From assembly GCA_964577985.1 (NCBI GenBank), contig CAZOAR010000047.1, positions 1 to 18,625 of the forward strand: a stretch of 18,625 nt of DNA, in the 5' to 3' direction. The DNA is from CAZOAR01 sp964577985 (GTDB lineage: Bacteria > Gemmatimonadota > CAZMKB01 > CAZNLH01). Below, one piece after another: positions 1 to 7,037 of the stretch; within the stretch, counting starts at the first letter, position 1; each line of letters starts with the position of its first letter. A program made the translations under genes and the position numbers. The notes under the pieces were generated by a model. It was not told the origin of the DNA, did no database searches, and saw only the letters and a list, made by a program, of their open reading frames with translations.

Positions 1-74
1 CCATTTGATTTGCCTGCTCTCTCGCGTTTGACAAACAGCATTATGCGCTGACTCTCCTTGCTTGATCAATCAGC

Positions 75-104
75 TTGACAACACGATCCTCGTGGTGCTA
101 TCAT
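75..104 (+). promoter_or_regulatory. Probable sigma70 promoter of the 805-aa membrane protein gene
   Basis: A perfect -35 TTGACA (75-80) is followed after 18 bases by TATCAT (99-104), which matches the -10 consensus at five of six positions. Transcription would start near 111, giving a leader of about 40 bases before the GTG start at 152. Nothing else is recognisable in bases 1-151; a second TTGACA at 28-33 has no matching -10. Confidence 0.6.
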
Positions 105-151
105 TGTTCTCCGCAACTCGAAGAAAACTGTTGTTTTAACCTGGAGACATC

Positions 152-2569
152 GTGCGATCCCGATTCGGATTCTACTCAGGGCTGGCGACCATAACACTGG
201 TAACGCTTGCCATGGAACTAATCGACGCGCGCATATTCAGCGTGATCAACTGGTACCACCTCTCGTTCGTCGCCATATCGATAGCGATGCTCGGGATGAC
301 CGCGGGCGCGGTATACGTCTATATCCGACCGGACAACTTTTCGGAAGAACGTGTCTCCGCACAGTTGTGCAAATACGGCCTGCTCTTCGCGGTCAGCATC
401 CCGATATGCCACATCCTCAACATCAGTTTCCGCCCGGGAAACAGAATCTGGAGCGACGACCCATACGAGCTGGTACAGCTCCTCATGCTGATGGGAACAG
501 CCGCCATCCCTTTTTTCTATTCCGGCGTCGTGGTCGCGCTGTCGCTGACACGTGTAGCCCTCCCGATTGGGCGCATCTACTTCTTCGACCTCCTGGGGGC
601 CAGCGCCGGCTGCCTGGGTGTCATTCTCCTGCTGCAGCACATGGACCCTTCGAGCGCGCTCTTCCTACTTGGTGGCCTCGCCGCGCTGGCGGCACTGGCG
701 TACGCATTCGATGCCGGGAGAAGAAGGAGCCGGCCCGTCACGATTCTGACGGTGATCGTATCGGTAGCATTTATACTGATGGGCATACTGAACGCCAGGA
801 CCTATCCGAAGGGAATCCGCCTGACTCACTCCAAGGGCATGGATATCCCCGGAAACGTGGTAGTTGACAAATGGAATACACACTCGAGGATACTCGCGTA
901 CCCGATATGGAACCGCAGACCAATGTATTGGGGTGCGGGGAAATACGCGCCACAGCGTCCCTTGCGATGGGCATTTCTCAACATCGACGGAGACGCCGCG
1001 ACCGCAGTAAACGAGTTTCACCCCGAGAATCTCGCGGGAATCCAGTGGATAAGGCACGACGTGACAAGCGTGGCATACCACTTATTTAAGAGCGGTGACA
1101 TTGCGGTGATAGGCGTCGGAGGAGGCCGTGACATACTGACCGCTCTCGCGTTCGGCTGTCATCATGTAACCGGTATCGAGCTCAACCGTATTTTCCTGAA
1201 CCTGCTCGGAGATCGATACAAATACTTCTCAGAGATCAGCACGCATCCGGCCGTCACGCTGGTTCACGACGACGGGCGCAGCTACATGGCACGAAGCGAG
1301 GAAAAATTCGACCTGATACAGATGTCGCTTATCGACACCTGGGCATCCACGAGCGCGGGGGGAATGACACTAAGCGAGAATGGCCTTTACACGGTTGAGG
1401 CGTGGCGGACATTTCTCCGCCATCTCAAGCCAGGAGGAGTCCTGACCGTTTCGCGCTGGTTTACGCCTGAGGACCTGGGAGAAACCGCCCGGCTTATTTC
1501 TCTCGCGACAGCGTCACTTCTCGAGGAGGGTATAAAAGAGCCAGAGCGTCACATCATACTTGCCTCTTCCGGAAAGATCAGTACTGTCATAGTCTCCTCG
1601 ACGCCTTTTTCTCAGATCGCCCTCGAGACGATCAGGGACGCCGTCGATCGATACGGTTTCGGGATCCTTCTCTTCCCGGGCGAGCCCGCCCCGGACCCGC
1701 GCCTTGAAAATATACTGGAGGTGAGATCCACGGAGGAACTGTCGAGGAATGTCTCCGACCCGATCCTTGATTTCGAACCGCCTTACGACGAAAGGCCTTT
1801 CTTTTTTAACATGGTCAAGCCGCAGGCATGGTGGTCCACGAGAGACCTGCCCCAGCTCGAGTCTGGAGTGATCAAAGGCAATCTCGTCGCGACGGAAAAC
1901 CTGATGACGATCCTTTTCGCGGTCACATTTCTGGTGCTCCTCTCGATCATCATGCCCCTGCTCCTCTTCGGGCGCAGACACGGGTTAAGCCCGGGGCAGT
2001 TCACCATGTCAGCACTCTACTTCGCGTCTATAGGCCTCGGTTTCATGCTTATCGAAATAGGCCTGATACAGCGCTTCTCGGTCCTCCTGGGCCACCCGAT
2101 ATGGGCACTCGTGGTGATTCTCTTCTCCATGATCCTCTTCACAGGAATCGGAAGCCTCCTGTCGGACCGCATTCCCGTCTACGGAAAAAGCATCAGGATA
2201 TTCGTGCCGGTCGGGATATTCGCTGTCATACTGATTGTCACTTACGCGATCCAGCCCGCCATAGATGCCACCATCAGCGCCGACCTCTTTCACAGGGCAC
2301 TCATGACGCTCTCATTCTGCGTCCCGGTCGGATTATGTCTCGGTGTCTGTTTTCCACTGGGGATGCGACTGGTCCAGTCCCACTCGAAGGCGGCTATGCC
2401 CTGGATGTGGGGCATAAACGGGGCATTCGGGGTTCTGGGTGGTGTAGTCGCCGTGATCATATCGATGGCCTGGGGAATCTCCTGGTCGATAACTATTGGC
2501 GGAATATGCTACCTCTCTCTCCTGCTGCCTGTCAGCATCCTCCAGCGCGGCCGGGAAGGCTCCTCCTGA
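152..2569 (+). CDS. Multi-pass membrane protein with central spermidine-synthase-like methyltransferase-fold domain
   Basis: An 805-aa protein starting with GTG, chosen because GGAG (143-146) lies five bases upstream. About seven hydrophobic segments occupy residues 1-215, a soluble Rossmann-like domain lies at roughly 230-560, and about seven more membrane segments run from about 580 to the end. The soluble part carries the nucleotide-binding glycine loop GVGGGRD (321-327) and the ribose-binding acidic residue in GIELN (E343), as in spermidine synthases and class I methyltransferases. The usual catalytic Asp-Ser-Asp-Pro type segment of polyamine synthases is not seen; the matching place reads MSLIDTWASTSAGG. 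This suggests that the protein does not simply make spermidine. Such membrane/spermidine-synthase fusions are widespread and their substrates are mostly unknown. It is a single-gene unit; no terminator is obvious after it. The fold is confident, the reaction is unknown. Confidence 0.85.
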   Translation: MRSRFGFYSGLATITLVTLAMELIDARIFSVINWYHLSFVAISIAMLGMTAGAVYVYIRPDNFSEERVSAQLCKYGLLFAVSIPICHILNISFRPGNRIWSDDPYELVQLLMLMGTAAIPFFYSGVVVALSLTRVALPIGRIYFFDLLGASAGCLGVILLLQHMDPSSALFLLGGLAALAALAYAFDAGRRRSRPVTILTVIVSVAFILMGILNARTYPKGIRLTHSKGMDIPGNVVVDKWNTHSRILAYPIWNRRPMYWGAGKYAPQRPLRWAFLNIDGDAATAVNEFHPENLAGIQWIRHDVTSVAYHLFKSGDIAVIGVGGGRDILTALAFGCHHVTGIELNRIFLNLLGDRYKYFSEISTHPAVTLVHDDGRSYMARSEEKFDLIQMSLIDTWASTSAGGMTLSENGLYTVEAWRTFLRHLKPGGVLTVSRWFTPEDLGETARLISLATASLLEEGIKEPERHIILASSGKISTVIVSSTPFSQIALETIRDAVDRYGFGILLFPGEPAPDPRLENILEVRSTEELSRNVSDPILDFEPPYDERPFFFNMVKPQAWWSTRDLPQLESGVIKGNLVATENLMTILFAVTFLVLLSIIMPLLLFGRRHGLSPGQFTMSALYFASIGLGFMLIEIGLIQRFSVLLGHPIWALVVILFSMILFTGIGSLLSDRIPVYGKSIRIFVPVGIFAVILIVTYAIQPAIDATISADLFHRALMTLSFCVPVGLCLGVCFPLGMRLVQSHSKAAMPWMWGINGAFGVLGGVVAVIISMAWGISWSITIGGICYLSLLLPVSILQRGREGSS

Positions 2570-2645
2570 GCTGGTGGACAGCCTTTCTGATCAATCTGGC
2601 ATGACCGTGTTGAGACCGATGTCCTCAACCCGGCCTGAAAGCGTC

Positions 2646-2716
2646 CGGGAAACCCATCCCACAATCAGGCCGATTCCGGACAAGCCGGAATGACACGTAA
2701 GAAGCGGGGAAACTCC
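2646..2716 (-). repeat. Dispersed palindromic repeat, copy 1 (minus orientation)
   Basis: Read on the minus strand, this begins GGAGTTTCCCCGC, continues with a spacer and then GTCATTCCGGCTTGTCCGGA, and ends near the first arm of the second hairpin. It matches the copies at 6637-6722 and at 18495 onward closely but stops after about 70 bases. It contains the hairpin ATTCCGG-CTTGT-CCGGAAT. It lies between the membrane protein gene and the promoter of the protease gene, with its GGAG end 15 bases from that promoter's -35. Confidence 0.8.
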
Positions 2717-2731
2717 ACTTTCTACGTCCGC

Positions 2732-2761
2732 TTGACACAGAGCATCAAAACGTGGTAAACT
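2732..2761 (+). promoter_or_regulatory. Probable promoter of the subtilisin-like protease gene
   Basis: A perfect -35 TTGACA (2732-2737), an 18-base spacer and TAAACT (2756-2761, four of six consensus bases) precede the protease gene. Transcription from here would give a leader of about 150 bases (2768-2917). The leader is GC-rich and could fold, but I recognise no riboswitch class in it. Confidence 0.5.
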
Positions 2762-2917
2762 TAGTGGTTGACAGAAAAGGTGCGGGTCCTGCCGTTATTC
2801 CGGGTTGAAACAGAGGTAAAGCCGATCGGAGGAAGGATCCTGACATCATTCAGGGACCGGAAACAGTCGCGGCGCCGCGGGCAGGGAGCTCAAGGCCGGT
2901 CGCGACAGGAGGCTTTC

Positions 2918-4855
2918 ATGAAACGTATCGCCACACTTTCTATCGCGCTCGTAGTTGTGCTGTGGGGCAGCGCGCACGCCGGGCGCATAGCGCCGGACCT
3001 TTACGCGCAGCTCGACCTGCTTGCTCCAGGGGATTACATCTCCACGCTCGTCATGCTGGAGGATCAGGTAGACCTCGAGACACTCAACCAGGAACTGGAC
3101 AATATGCAGGCCACCCGCGCGTACCGGCACGAGAGGGTCATAAGAGCCTTGATGCACAGGGCCATGGAGACACAGGGAGACCTCCTCATGCTCCTCGACG
3201 AGAAGGCATCTGAGGGAAGGGTGGTGGAACACAAGCCGGTATGGATCGCCAACATGGTTCTGGTGACAGCACAGAAGCGTGTGATCGAGCAACTCGCGGA
3301 ACGTGCAGATGTCGGTGATATTTACATCGACTACGAGATCGAGAATATCAAGCCTGTCTCGACGAGCAAGGCCTCTGAGGGCCTGATCACATCGATCGAG
3401 GAAGGACTCGAGCGTATAAACGCCCCCGCCGCCTGGGCTCTCGGATACACCGGGAAGGGCCGCCTTGTAAGCAGCCTCGACACAGGGGTAGACGGCAACC
3501 ATGTGGTGTTCGCCTCCCGCTGGCGTGGCAACCACGCGCCATCCAGCGAGTGCTGGTACGATCCGGTGACCAACACGAATTTTCCCTTCGATTCCGGCGA
3601 GCACGGAACACACACGATGGGGACGATGTGCGGGTATAAGGTCGCGACGGACGACCATATAGGCGTCGCCTACGAGGCGGAGTGGATCACCGCAGGTGTC
3701 ATCGACCGTGTGAGCATTCCCGTAACCATGTCGGACGCCGTTTCTGCCTTCGAGTGGACGGCGGATCCCGATGGAAATCCTGCGACCGTGGATGACGTCC
3801 CCGATGTAAGTTCGAACTCGTGGGGCATATCCCCGATATATCACGGCAGCTACCTGAACGGTGCCTGTGACCAGGTGTTCTGGTCTGTCCTTGACGGCTG
3901 TGAGGCCGCAGGTGTAGTGGTGGTGTTCGCCGCGGGAAACGAGGGGAATAGCCCTACTAACTCTATCCGTAACCCGGCTAACCGGTCCACGAGCATCTAT
4001 AATTCATTCTCCGTTGGCGCGATCGACGGATCGGATTACGGCAACTATCCGGCCGCGTGGTTTACAAGTTGGGGGCCCGCCCCGTCGGATTGTGGCCCTT
4101 ATACAACAAAGCCCGAAGTAGCGGCGCCCGGAGTGCATGTGCGTTCATCCGTCCCGGGTGGAGGATTCATGTATATGGATGGTACTTCAATGGCCACTCC
4201 GCATGTCGCCGGAGCCGTCGCCATTATCCGACAGGTGGATCCGAACGCGACATCGGATGAGGTCAAGGCTATCCTCATGGACAACGCCCAGGATCTCGGT
4301 AACAATGGCGAGGACAACACATACGGCTGGGGACTGATAGACCTCGACGCGGCTATCACTGCCATGACGGCCGGATGCTGGTGGGAACTCACCTGCTCCC
4401 CCATCGGAGCCCCGATCACGATTCCGCCGGAAGGTGGAACATTCTCGTTCGACGCCTTCATAACAAACCACTGCGCCGTAACACGACTGACTGATGTCTG
4501 GACGATGGTAGAGCTTCCGAATGGCAATCCCTTTGGTCCCGGCTTCATGCACGAGGCGGTCTCTTTCAGTTCCGATGAGACAAAGGGCGCGTCCGGCTTT
4601 TCTCATTACGTCCCGGCTGAAGCTCCCGCTGGTGTTTACACTTACAAGGTCATGTACGGCAGCTATCCGACGGCCAAGGACAGTTGTTTCTTCACCTTCG
4701 AGAAACTCAGTGTTGCGGGAGGTGGGTCATACGATCAACCACAGGATTTGTCGGGGATAATCGGTGGAGGAGATGGCGACACATCAGATCTCAATGGCAC
4801 CAATGGCTTCCTGAGTGTAAGAGGCTGGGACGTCAACGACTTCACCGCGGAATAG
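2918..4855 (+). CDS. Secreted subtilisin-like serine protease (S8 family)
   Basis: A 645-aa preproprotein. The start ATG at 2918 is chosen because AGGAGG (2907-2912) is ideally spaced and a signal peptide follows at once (MKRIATLSIALVVVLWGSAHA, cleavage after about residue 21); an upstream TTG extension lacks both. Residues about 22-130 look like an I9-type inhibitory propeptide. The S8 domain follows with the full catalytic set: Asp188 (SLDTGVDG), His229 (GEHGTHT), oxyanion Asn341 (AAGNEGN) and Ser424 (GTSMATPHVAG). From about 480 to 610 there is a beta-sandwich-like segment rich in Cys and aromatic residues, of a type common in large secreted proteins. The last 40 residues are Gly/Asp-rich and carry no sorting signal or anchor that I recognise. 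It probably acts outside the inner membrane. It is a single-gene unit with its own promoter and terminator. Confidence 0.93.
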   Translation: MKRIATLSIALVVVLWGSAHAGRIAPDLYAQLDLLAPGDYISTLVMLEDQVDLETLNQELDNMQATRAYRHERVIRALMHRAMETQGDLLMLLDEKASEGRVVEHKPVWIANMVLVTAQKRVIEQLAERADVGDIYIDYEIENIKPVSTSKASEGLITSIEEGLERINAPAAWALGYTGKGRLVSSLDTGVDGNHVVFASRWRGNHAPSSECWYDPVTNTNFPFDSGEHGTHTMGTMCGYKVATDDHIGVAYEAEWITAGVIDRVSIPVTMSDAVSAFEWTADPDGNPATVDDVPDVSSNSWGISPIYHGSYLNGACDQVFWSVLDGCEAAGVVVVFAAGNEGNSPTNSIRNPANRSTSIYNSFSVGAIDGSDYGNYPAAWFTSWGPAPSDCGPYTTKPEVAAPGVHVRSSVPGGGFMYMDGTSMATPHVAGAVAIIRQVDPNATSDEVKAILMDNAQDLGNNGEDNTYGWGLIDLDAAITAMTAGCWWELTCSPIGAPITIPPEGGTFSFDAFITNHCAVTRLTDVWTMVELPNGNPFGPGFMHEAVSFSSDETKGASGFSHYVPAEAPAGVYTYKVMYGSYPTAKDSCFFTFEKLSVAGGGSYDQPQDLSGIIGGGDGDTSDLNGTNGFLSVRGWDVNDFTAE

Positions 4856-4894
4856 AAGGACTGGTGAACCAGCGGATCCCAACAGAGTATCGGA

Positions 4895-4930
4895 GAAGCC
4901 CCCGCGACTCATTAAAATCGCGGGGGCTTC
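4895..4930 (+). terminator. Terminator hairpin after the protease gene
   Basis: A perfect 13-bp stem (4895-4907 pairing with 4918-4930, arm GAAGCCCCCGCGA) with a 10-base loop lies 40 bases past the protease stop. The following TCTATTCT is only moderately T-rich. The unit on the opposite strand ends at 4997, so this hairpin may serve both directions. Confidence 0.65.
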
Positions 4931-4980
4931 TCTATTCTCCATTATCCCGTACACACACTGGCTCCGCACTGGACCAATAC

Positions 4981-5005
4981 GTGACCTGAATCACATTCAG
5001 GTCAC
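4981..5005. repeat. Perfect inverted repeat across the stop codon of the CBM48 gene
   Basis: GTGACCTGAA (4981-4990) and TTCAGGTCAC (4996-5005) are perfect complements around the five bases TCACA. The dyad covers the last two codons and the stop of the minus-strand gene ending at 4997. Neither side has a T-run, so it is not a classical terminator. It may be a 3' stabilising hairpin or a protein-binding site. Confidence 0.6.
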
Positions 5006-5305
5006 TATGACCGAGTTGTCGCAGTTTCCGAATGGTGTCTGGACATACTTGTCCGCGTGCCAGTCGTTCTCCCAGACGGCTCCATCCAGGAGATAACGGA
5101 ACTGATATTCCCTTCCAGGCTCGAGATTGATAGACGCGGAGAAAGTCCCATTCTTGTGCCTCGTCATCGGGAGCGCCCCCTTGTCCCAGTCGTTGAACTC
5201 GCCTACCAGACAAACAGACTCGGCGGATCTGGCCTCTTCCCTTGGCAGGCGAAATGTGACTTTACAGACTGGTTGGCTCTTCAGGTGTTGTTTCCTTATA
5301 CTCAT
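4997..5305 (-). CDS. Stand-alone CBM48 / AMPK-beta-type glycogen-binding domain protein
   Basis: A 102-aa protein consisting almost entirely of an early-set immunoglobulin-like domain of the isoamylase N-terminal / AMPK-beta type. Recognisable features are the strand with VCLVGEFNDWDKGALPM, a central EYQFRYLLDG strand and the closing NDWHADKYVQTPFGNCDNSVIV, all typical of single-domain 'isoamylase early set' proteins. I chose ATG at 5305 rather than 5326 because GGAG (5311-5314) lies five bases before it and the upstream ATG has no Shine-Dalgarno. There is no signal peptide, so it is probably cytoplasmic. Members bind alpha-glucan or act as small partners of glucan enzymes, but no glycogen gene lies nearby, so the partner is unknown. 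An AT-rich intergenic stretch separates it from the DUF4268 gene upstream. Confidence 0.85.
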   Translation of the reverse strand: MSIRKQHLKSQPVCKVTFRLPREEARSAESVCLVGEFNDWDKGALPMTRHKNGTFSASINLEPGREYQFRYLLDGAVWENDWHADKYVQTPFGNCDNSVIVT

Positions 5306-5426
5306 ATTGTCTCCTTTTCCAGACATGTACGCTGCACGCCTTGCGTAGTGGCAGAAAACGCGCCGGGCTGGCCAGGCGGAAAAAACTTACTCTGACCGGG
5401 CCCGATTTTCGAGCGTTAAAATTGAG

Positions 5427-5444
5427 GATTTTTCCGAAAAAATC
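5427..5444 (-). terminator. Weak AT-rich hairpin downstream of the DUF4268 gene
   Basis: On the minus strand GATTTTT-TCGG-AAAAATC forms a 7-bp stem closed by four bases, followed by CTCAATTTTAA. It lies 66 bases past the DUF4268 stop and could end that transcript, but the stem is AT-rich and weak. Confidence 0.3.
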
Positions 5445-5509
5445 AAGGGGGTTGTGTCTGGTCCGGTCCCGCGGGAGGAGTAACTTCGCAAAAGGACTTC
5501 TGCTCTGTT

Positions 5510-6514
5510 CTATTCCGAGTCCTTTGCCAGTTTGAGCATTTTTACCCTGCCTGCGAATGCGCGATGAAACGCCTCGAGCTTTTCGAGAAGCCAGGCGTGT
5601 TCCTTCGACCACGAATCCGTGTCTTTGAGGTCGGTCGACTTCCTGATAAACACCAGGCTTCTTCCCTCATCCGGCAGGTTGTGCCAGTCGAGCGTCTCGC
5701 CGAGCTCAGCCTCTATTTCGTCTTTTCTGCTCTCCAGCATCGCAAAGTAGAGGTGAAAATTCTTGTCATCGATGGCCAGTTCGACTCTCAGTTCGTGACT
5801 GTCAAAGCTCTCCGCAACCGAATCCCAGAATGACGCCACCGCTGTCAGATGAAAACCTCTGCGGCCTATGGGGACGTTAAGCCAGCTCTGTGGCAGAGGC
5901 TTTTGCGGCTTTATGATGGTGTCTTGAGACTTGACGTATTCGGTGAACGCCACCCAGAATTTTTTCTGGATCATCTTCGTCTCCGACAGCGCCTCGCTGG
6001 ACCCCTTGGAGACGCTGGAGGACGTACTTTCCTTCCAGTGGCTCGGGCCGCAGACGACGTTGAACTTCGGAGCGACATGCGACTCACCTATCTTCCAGAA
6101 CTCGACTTCGACGCCGAAGAAATTGAACCTTCCGTCGGTGATATCATTCAGCCAGTCGAGCGTCGCTCTGTGTTCTCCAGCAAATGTCACGGCGATCCAG
6201 ATAATGGTGACAGCCTCCAGGCCGGCCGCGTGAGTCATCAGTTGTCCGAGATACGCATGATCCGTCCGTTCCAGCTGATTCTCTATGAGAACCCAGTGAT
6301 CCGTGGCTTTGTCCTTACACAGGATATCCGCACGAAACGGACCGAGGTCACTCTCCCGGGCTTCCAGTTCCAGTTCCGAACCGATCGACTCTCCCAGAAA
6401 TCTCAGGTTCTCTGCCTCCGCAAGCCATGGAGTGAATTCTGCCATATCTCCACCCCAGAACTCATGAAGATCGACTTTTTCGAGGCGTCCAAGGACTAAA
6501 TTGTCGCGTTCCAT
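5510..6514 (-). CDS. DUF4268 / PD-(D/E)XK-like nuclease-fold protein
   Basis: A 334-aa soluble protein. The N-terminal 150 residues look like a PD-(D/E)XK-type core: Asp63 in FRADILC, then after a short turn the strand WVLIENQ with Glu78 and Gln80, followed by the helix YLGQLMTHAAGL and the strand IIWIAV. The usual Lys of ExK is Gln here (ENQ), a variant known in some nuclease lineages. The C-terminal half, with FWVAFTEYVKSQ and LDWHNLPDEGRS, fits DUF4268. I prefer ATG at 6514 over 6526 because GGGGGA sits just ahead of it and the consensus promoter gives a leader of only about 28 bases to it. There are no methylase or other restriction genes nearby, so it appears solitary. Such proteins are often called restriction-like and may be defensive, but activity is unproven. 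Confidence 0.8.
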   Translation of the reverse strand: MERDNLVLGRLEKVDLHEFWGGDMAEFTPWLAEAENLRFLGESIGSELELEARESDLGPFRADILCKDKATDHWVLIENQLERTDHAYLGQLMTHAAGLEAVTIIWIAVTFAGEHRATLDWLNDITDGRFNFFGVEVEFWKIGESHVAPKFNVVCGPSHWKESTSSSVSKGSSEALSETKMIQKKFWVAFTEYVKSQDTIIKPQKPLPQSWLNVPIGRRGFHLTAVASFWDSVAESFDSHELRVELAIDDKNFHLYFAMLESRKDEIEAELGETLDWHNLPDEGRSLVFIRKSTDLKDTDSWSKEHAWLLEKLEAFHRAFAGRVKMLKLAKDSE

Positions 6515-6548
6515 CGTTTCCCCCATTTTTCAAGTAGTAATTTGTTTG

Positions 6549-6577
6549 ATTATAGCACAGATCACTGCGTTTGTCAA
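6549..6577 (-). promoter_or_regulatory. Consensus sigma70 promoter with extended -10 for the DUF4268 gene
   Basis: On the minus strand TTGACA (6577-6572) and TATAAT (6554-6549) are both perfect and exactly 17 bases apart, and TGC just before TATAAT gives an extended -10. The predicted start near 6542 leaves a very short leader. It is the closest match to consensus in the window. Confidence 0.9.
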
Positions 6578-6585
6578 AGTATGAA

Positions 6586-6637
6586 ATTGATTGTGTGAAT
6601 TGATTGTTCATGAATTGATTGTGTCATGAATTGATTG
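6586..6637. repeat. Four-copy ATTGATTG tandem array upstream of the DUF4268 promoter
   Basis: ATTGATTG occurs at 6586-6593, 6599-6606, 6614-6621 and 6630-6637, with steps of 13, 15 and 16 bases and variable GT/CATGA fillers. Read toward the DUF4268 gene the units are CAATCAAT, and the array begins nine bases behind the -35. It could bind a regulator or act as an UP-like element, or be decayed simple repeat. Confidence 0.7.
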
Positions 6638-6885
6638 GAGTTTCCCCACTTTTTTCGCGTCATTCCGGCTTGTCCGGAATCGGCCTTATTGTGCGATGGG
6701 ATTCCCGGCAAGCGGGAATGACGGAAGTGGAGCGGGAACGTCATGCAAAGCGTAATTACTTATGACTCCGAATAGGATTCGTCAGGCAGCATTTTCCATG
6801 CACACCCTTCCCGCTTCTTCTGATCGTCATCTGTAGCACCAGAAAGGGTTTATAGAGATCTAACCAGATCTTGTGGGGAAACTCC
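6637..6885. mobile_element. MITE-like element with 13-bp terminal inverted repeats (contains dispersed repeat copy 2)
   Basis: GGAGTTTCCCCAC (6637-6649) and its exact complement GTGGGGAAACTCC (6873-6885) bound a 249-bp segment with no transposase. ATGAATTGA occurs in direct orientation just outside each end (6626-6634 and 6888-6896), like a 9-bp target duplication. Inside, 6659-6722 carries two small hairpins, ATTCCGG-CTTGT-CCGGAAT and ATTCCCG-GCAAG-CGGGAAT, whose outer arms (GTCATTCC, GGAATGAC) also pair. AGATCT-AACC-AGATCT lies next to the right end. The left 86 bases are shared with the other dispersed copies; the right part is unique here. The flanking repeats may partly reflect the local ATTGATT array. 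Confidence 0.5.
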
Positions 6886-7032
6886 TGATGAATTGAGGAT
6901 TGTGACTACTTCACTGCCCTGCTTGCATTGCATGGCGAAGACGTAGATATGCGGATCATATGCACAATAGAGCGGACAAAACCCTGACAAATGACGCCAC
7001 GGGATAGTCGCTCCGGGCGAATCGGCAGTGGT
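6850..7032 (-). pseudogene. Possible coding relic downstream of pntB
   Basis: A frame without ATG runs on the minus strand from an in-frame TGA next to the pntB stop to TAA at 6850. It reads like natural protein, for example PWRHLSGFCPLYCAYDPHIY followed by VFAMQCKQGSEVVTIL. It has no start, no Shine-Dalgarno and no family that I recognise, and it runs through the right inverted repeat of the MITE-like element. Sixty open codons can occur by chance. The rest of 6886-7037 shows nothing else. Confidence 0.2.
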
Positions 7033-7037
7033 TCAGG

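Noticed and set aside
2768..2917. TTG start giving a 50-residue extension of the protease
   Set aside because: The extension is Arg-rich and precedes a perfect signal peptide; AGGAGG fits the ATG at 2918.
2768..2917. Possible riboswitch in the 150-base leader of the protease gene
   Set aside because: Short GGTAAAGCC-like stretches recall cyclic-di-GMP elements, but the required second helix and conserved bases are not there.
6586..6637. CRISPR-like spacing of ATTGATTG units
   Set aside because: The units are only 8 bases with 5-8 base fillers that are themselves similar, and there are no cas genes.
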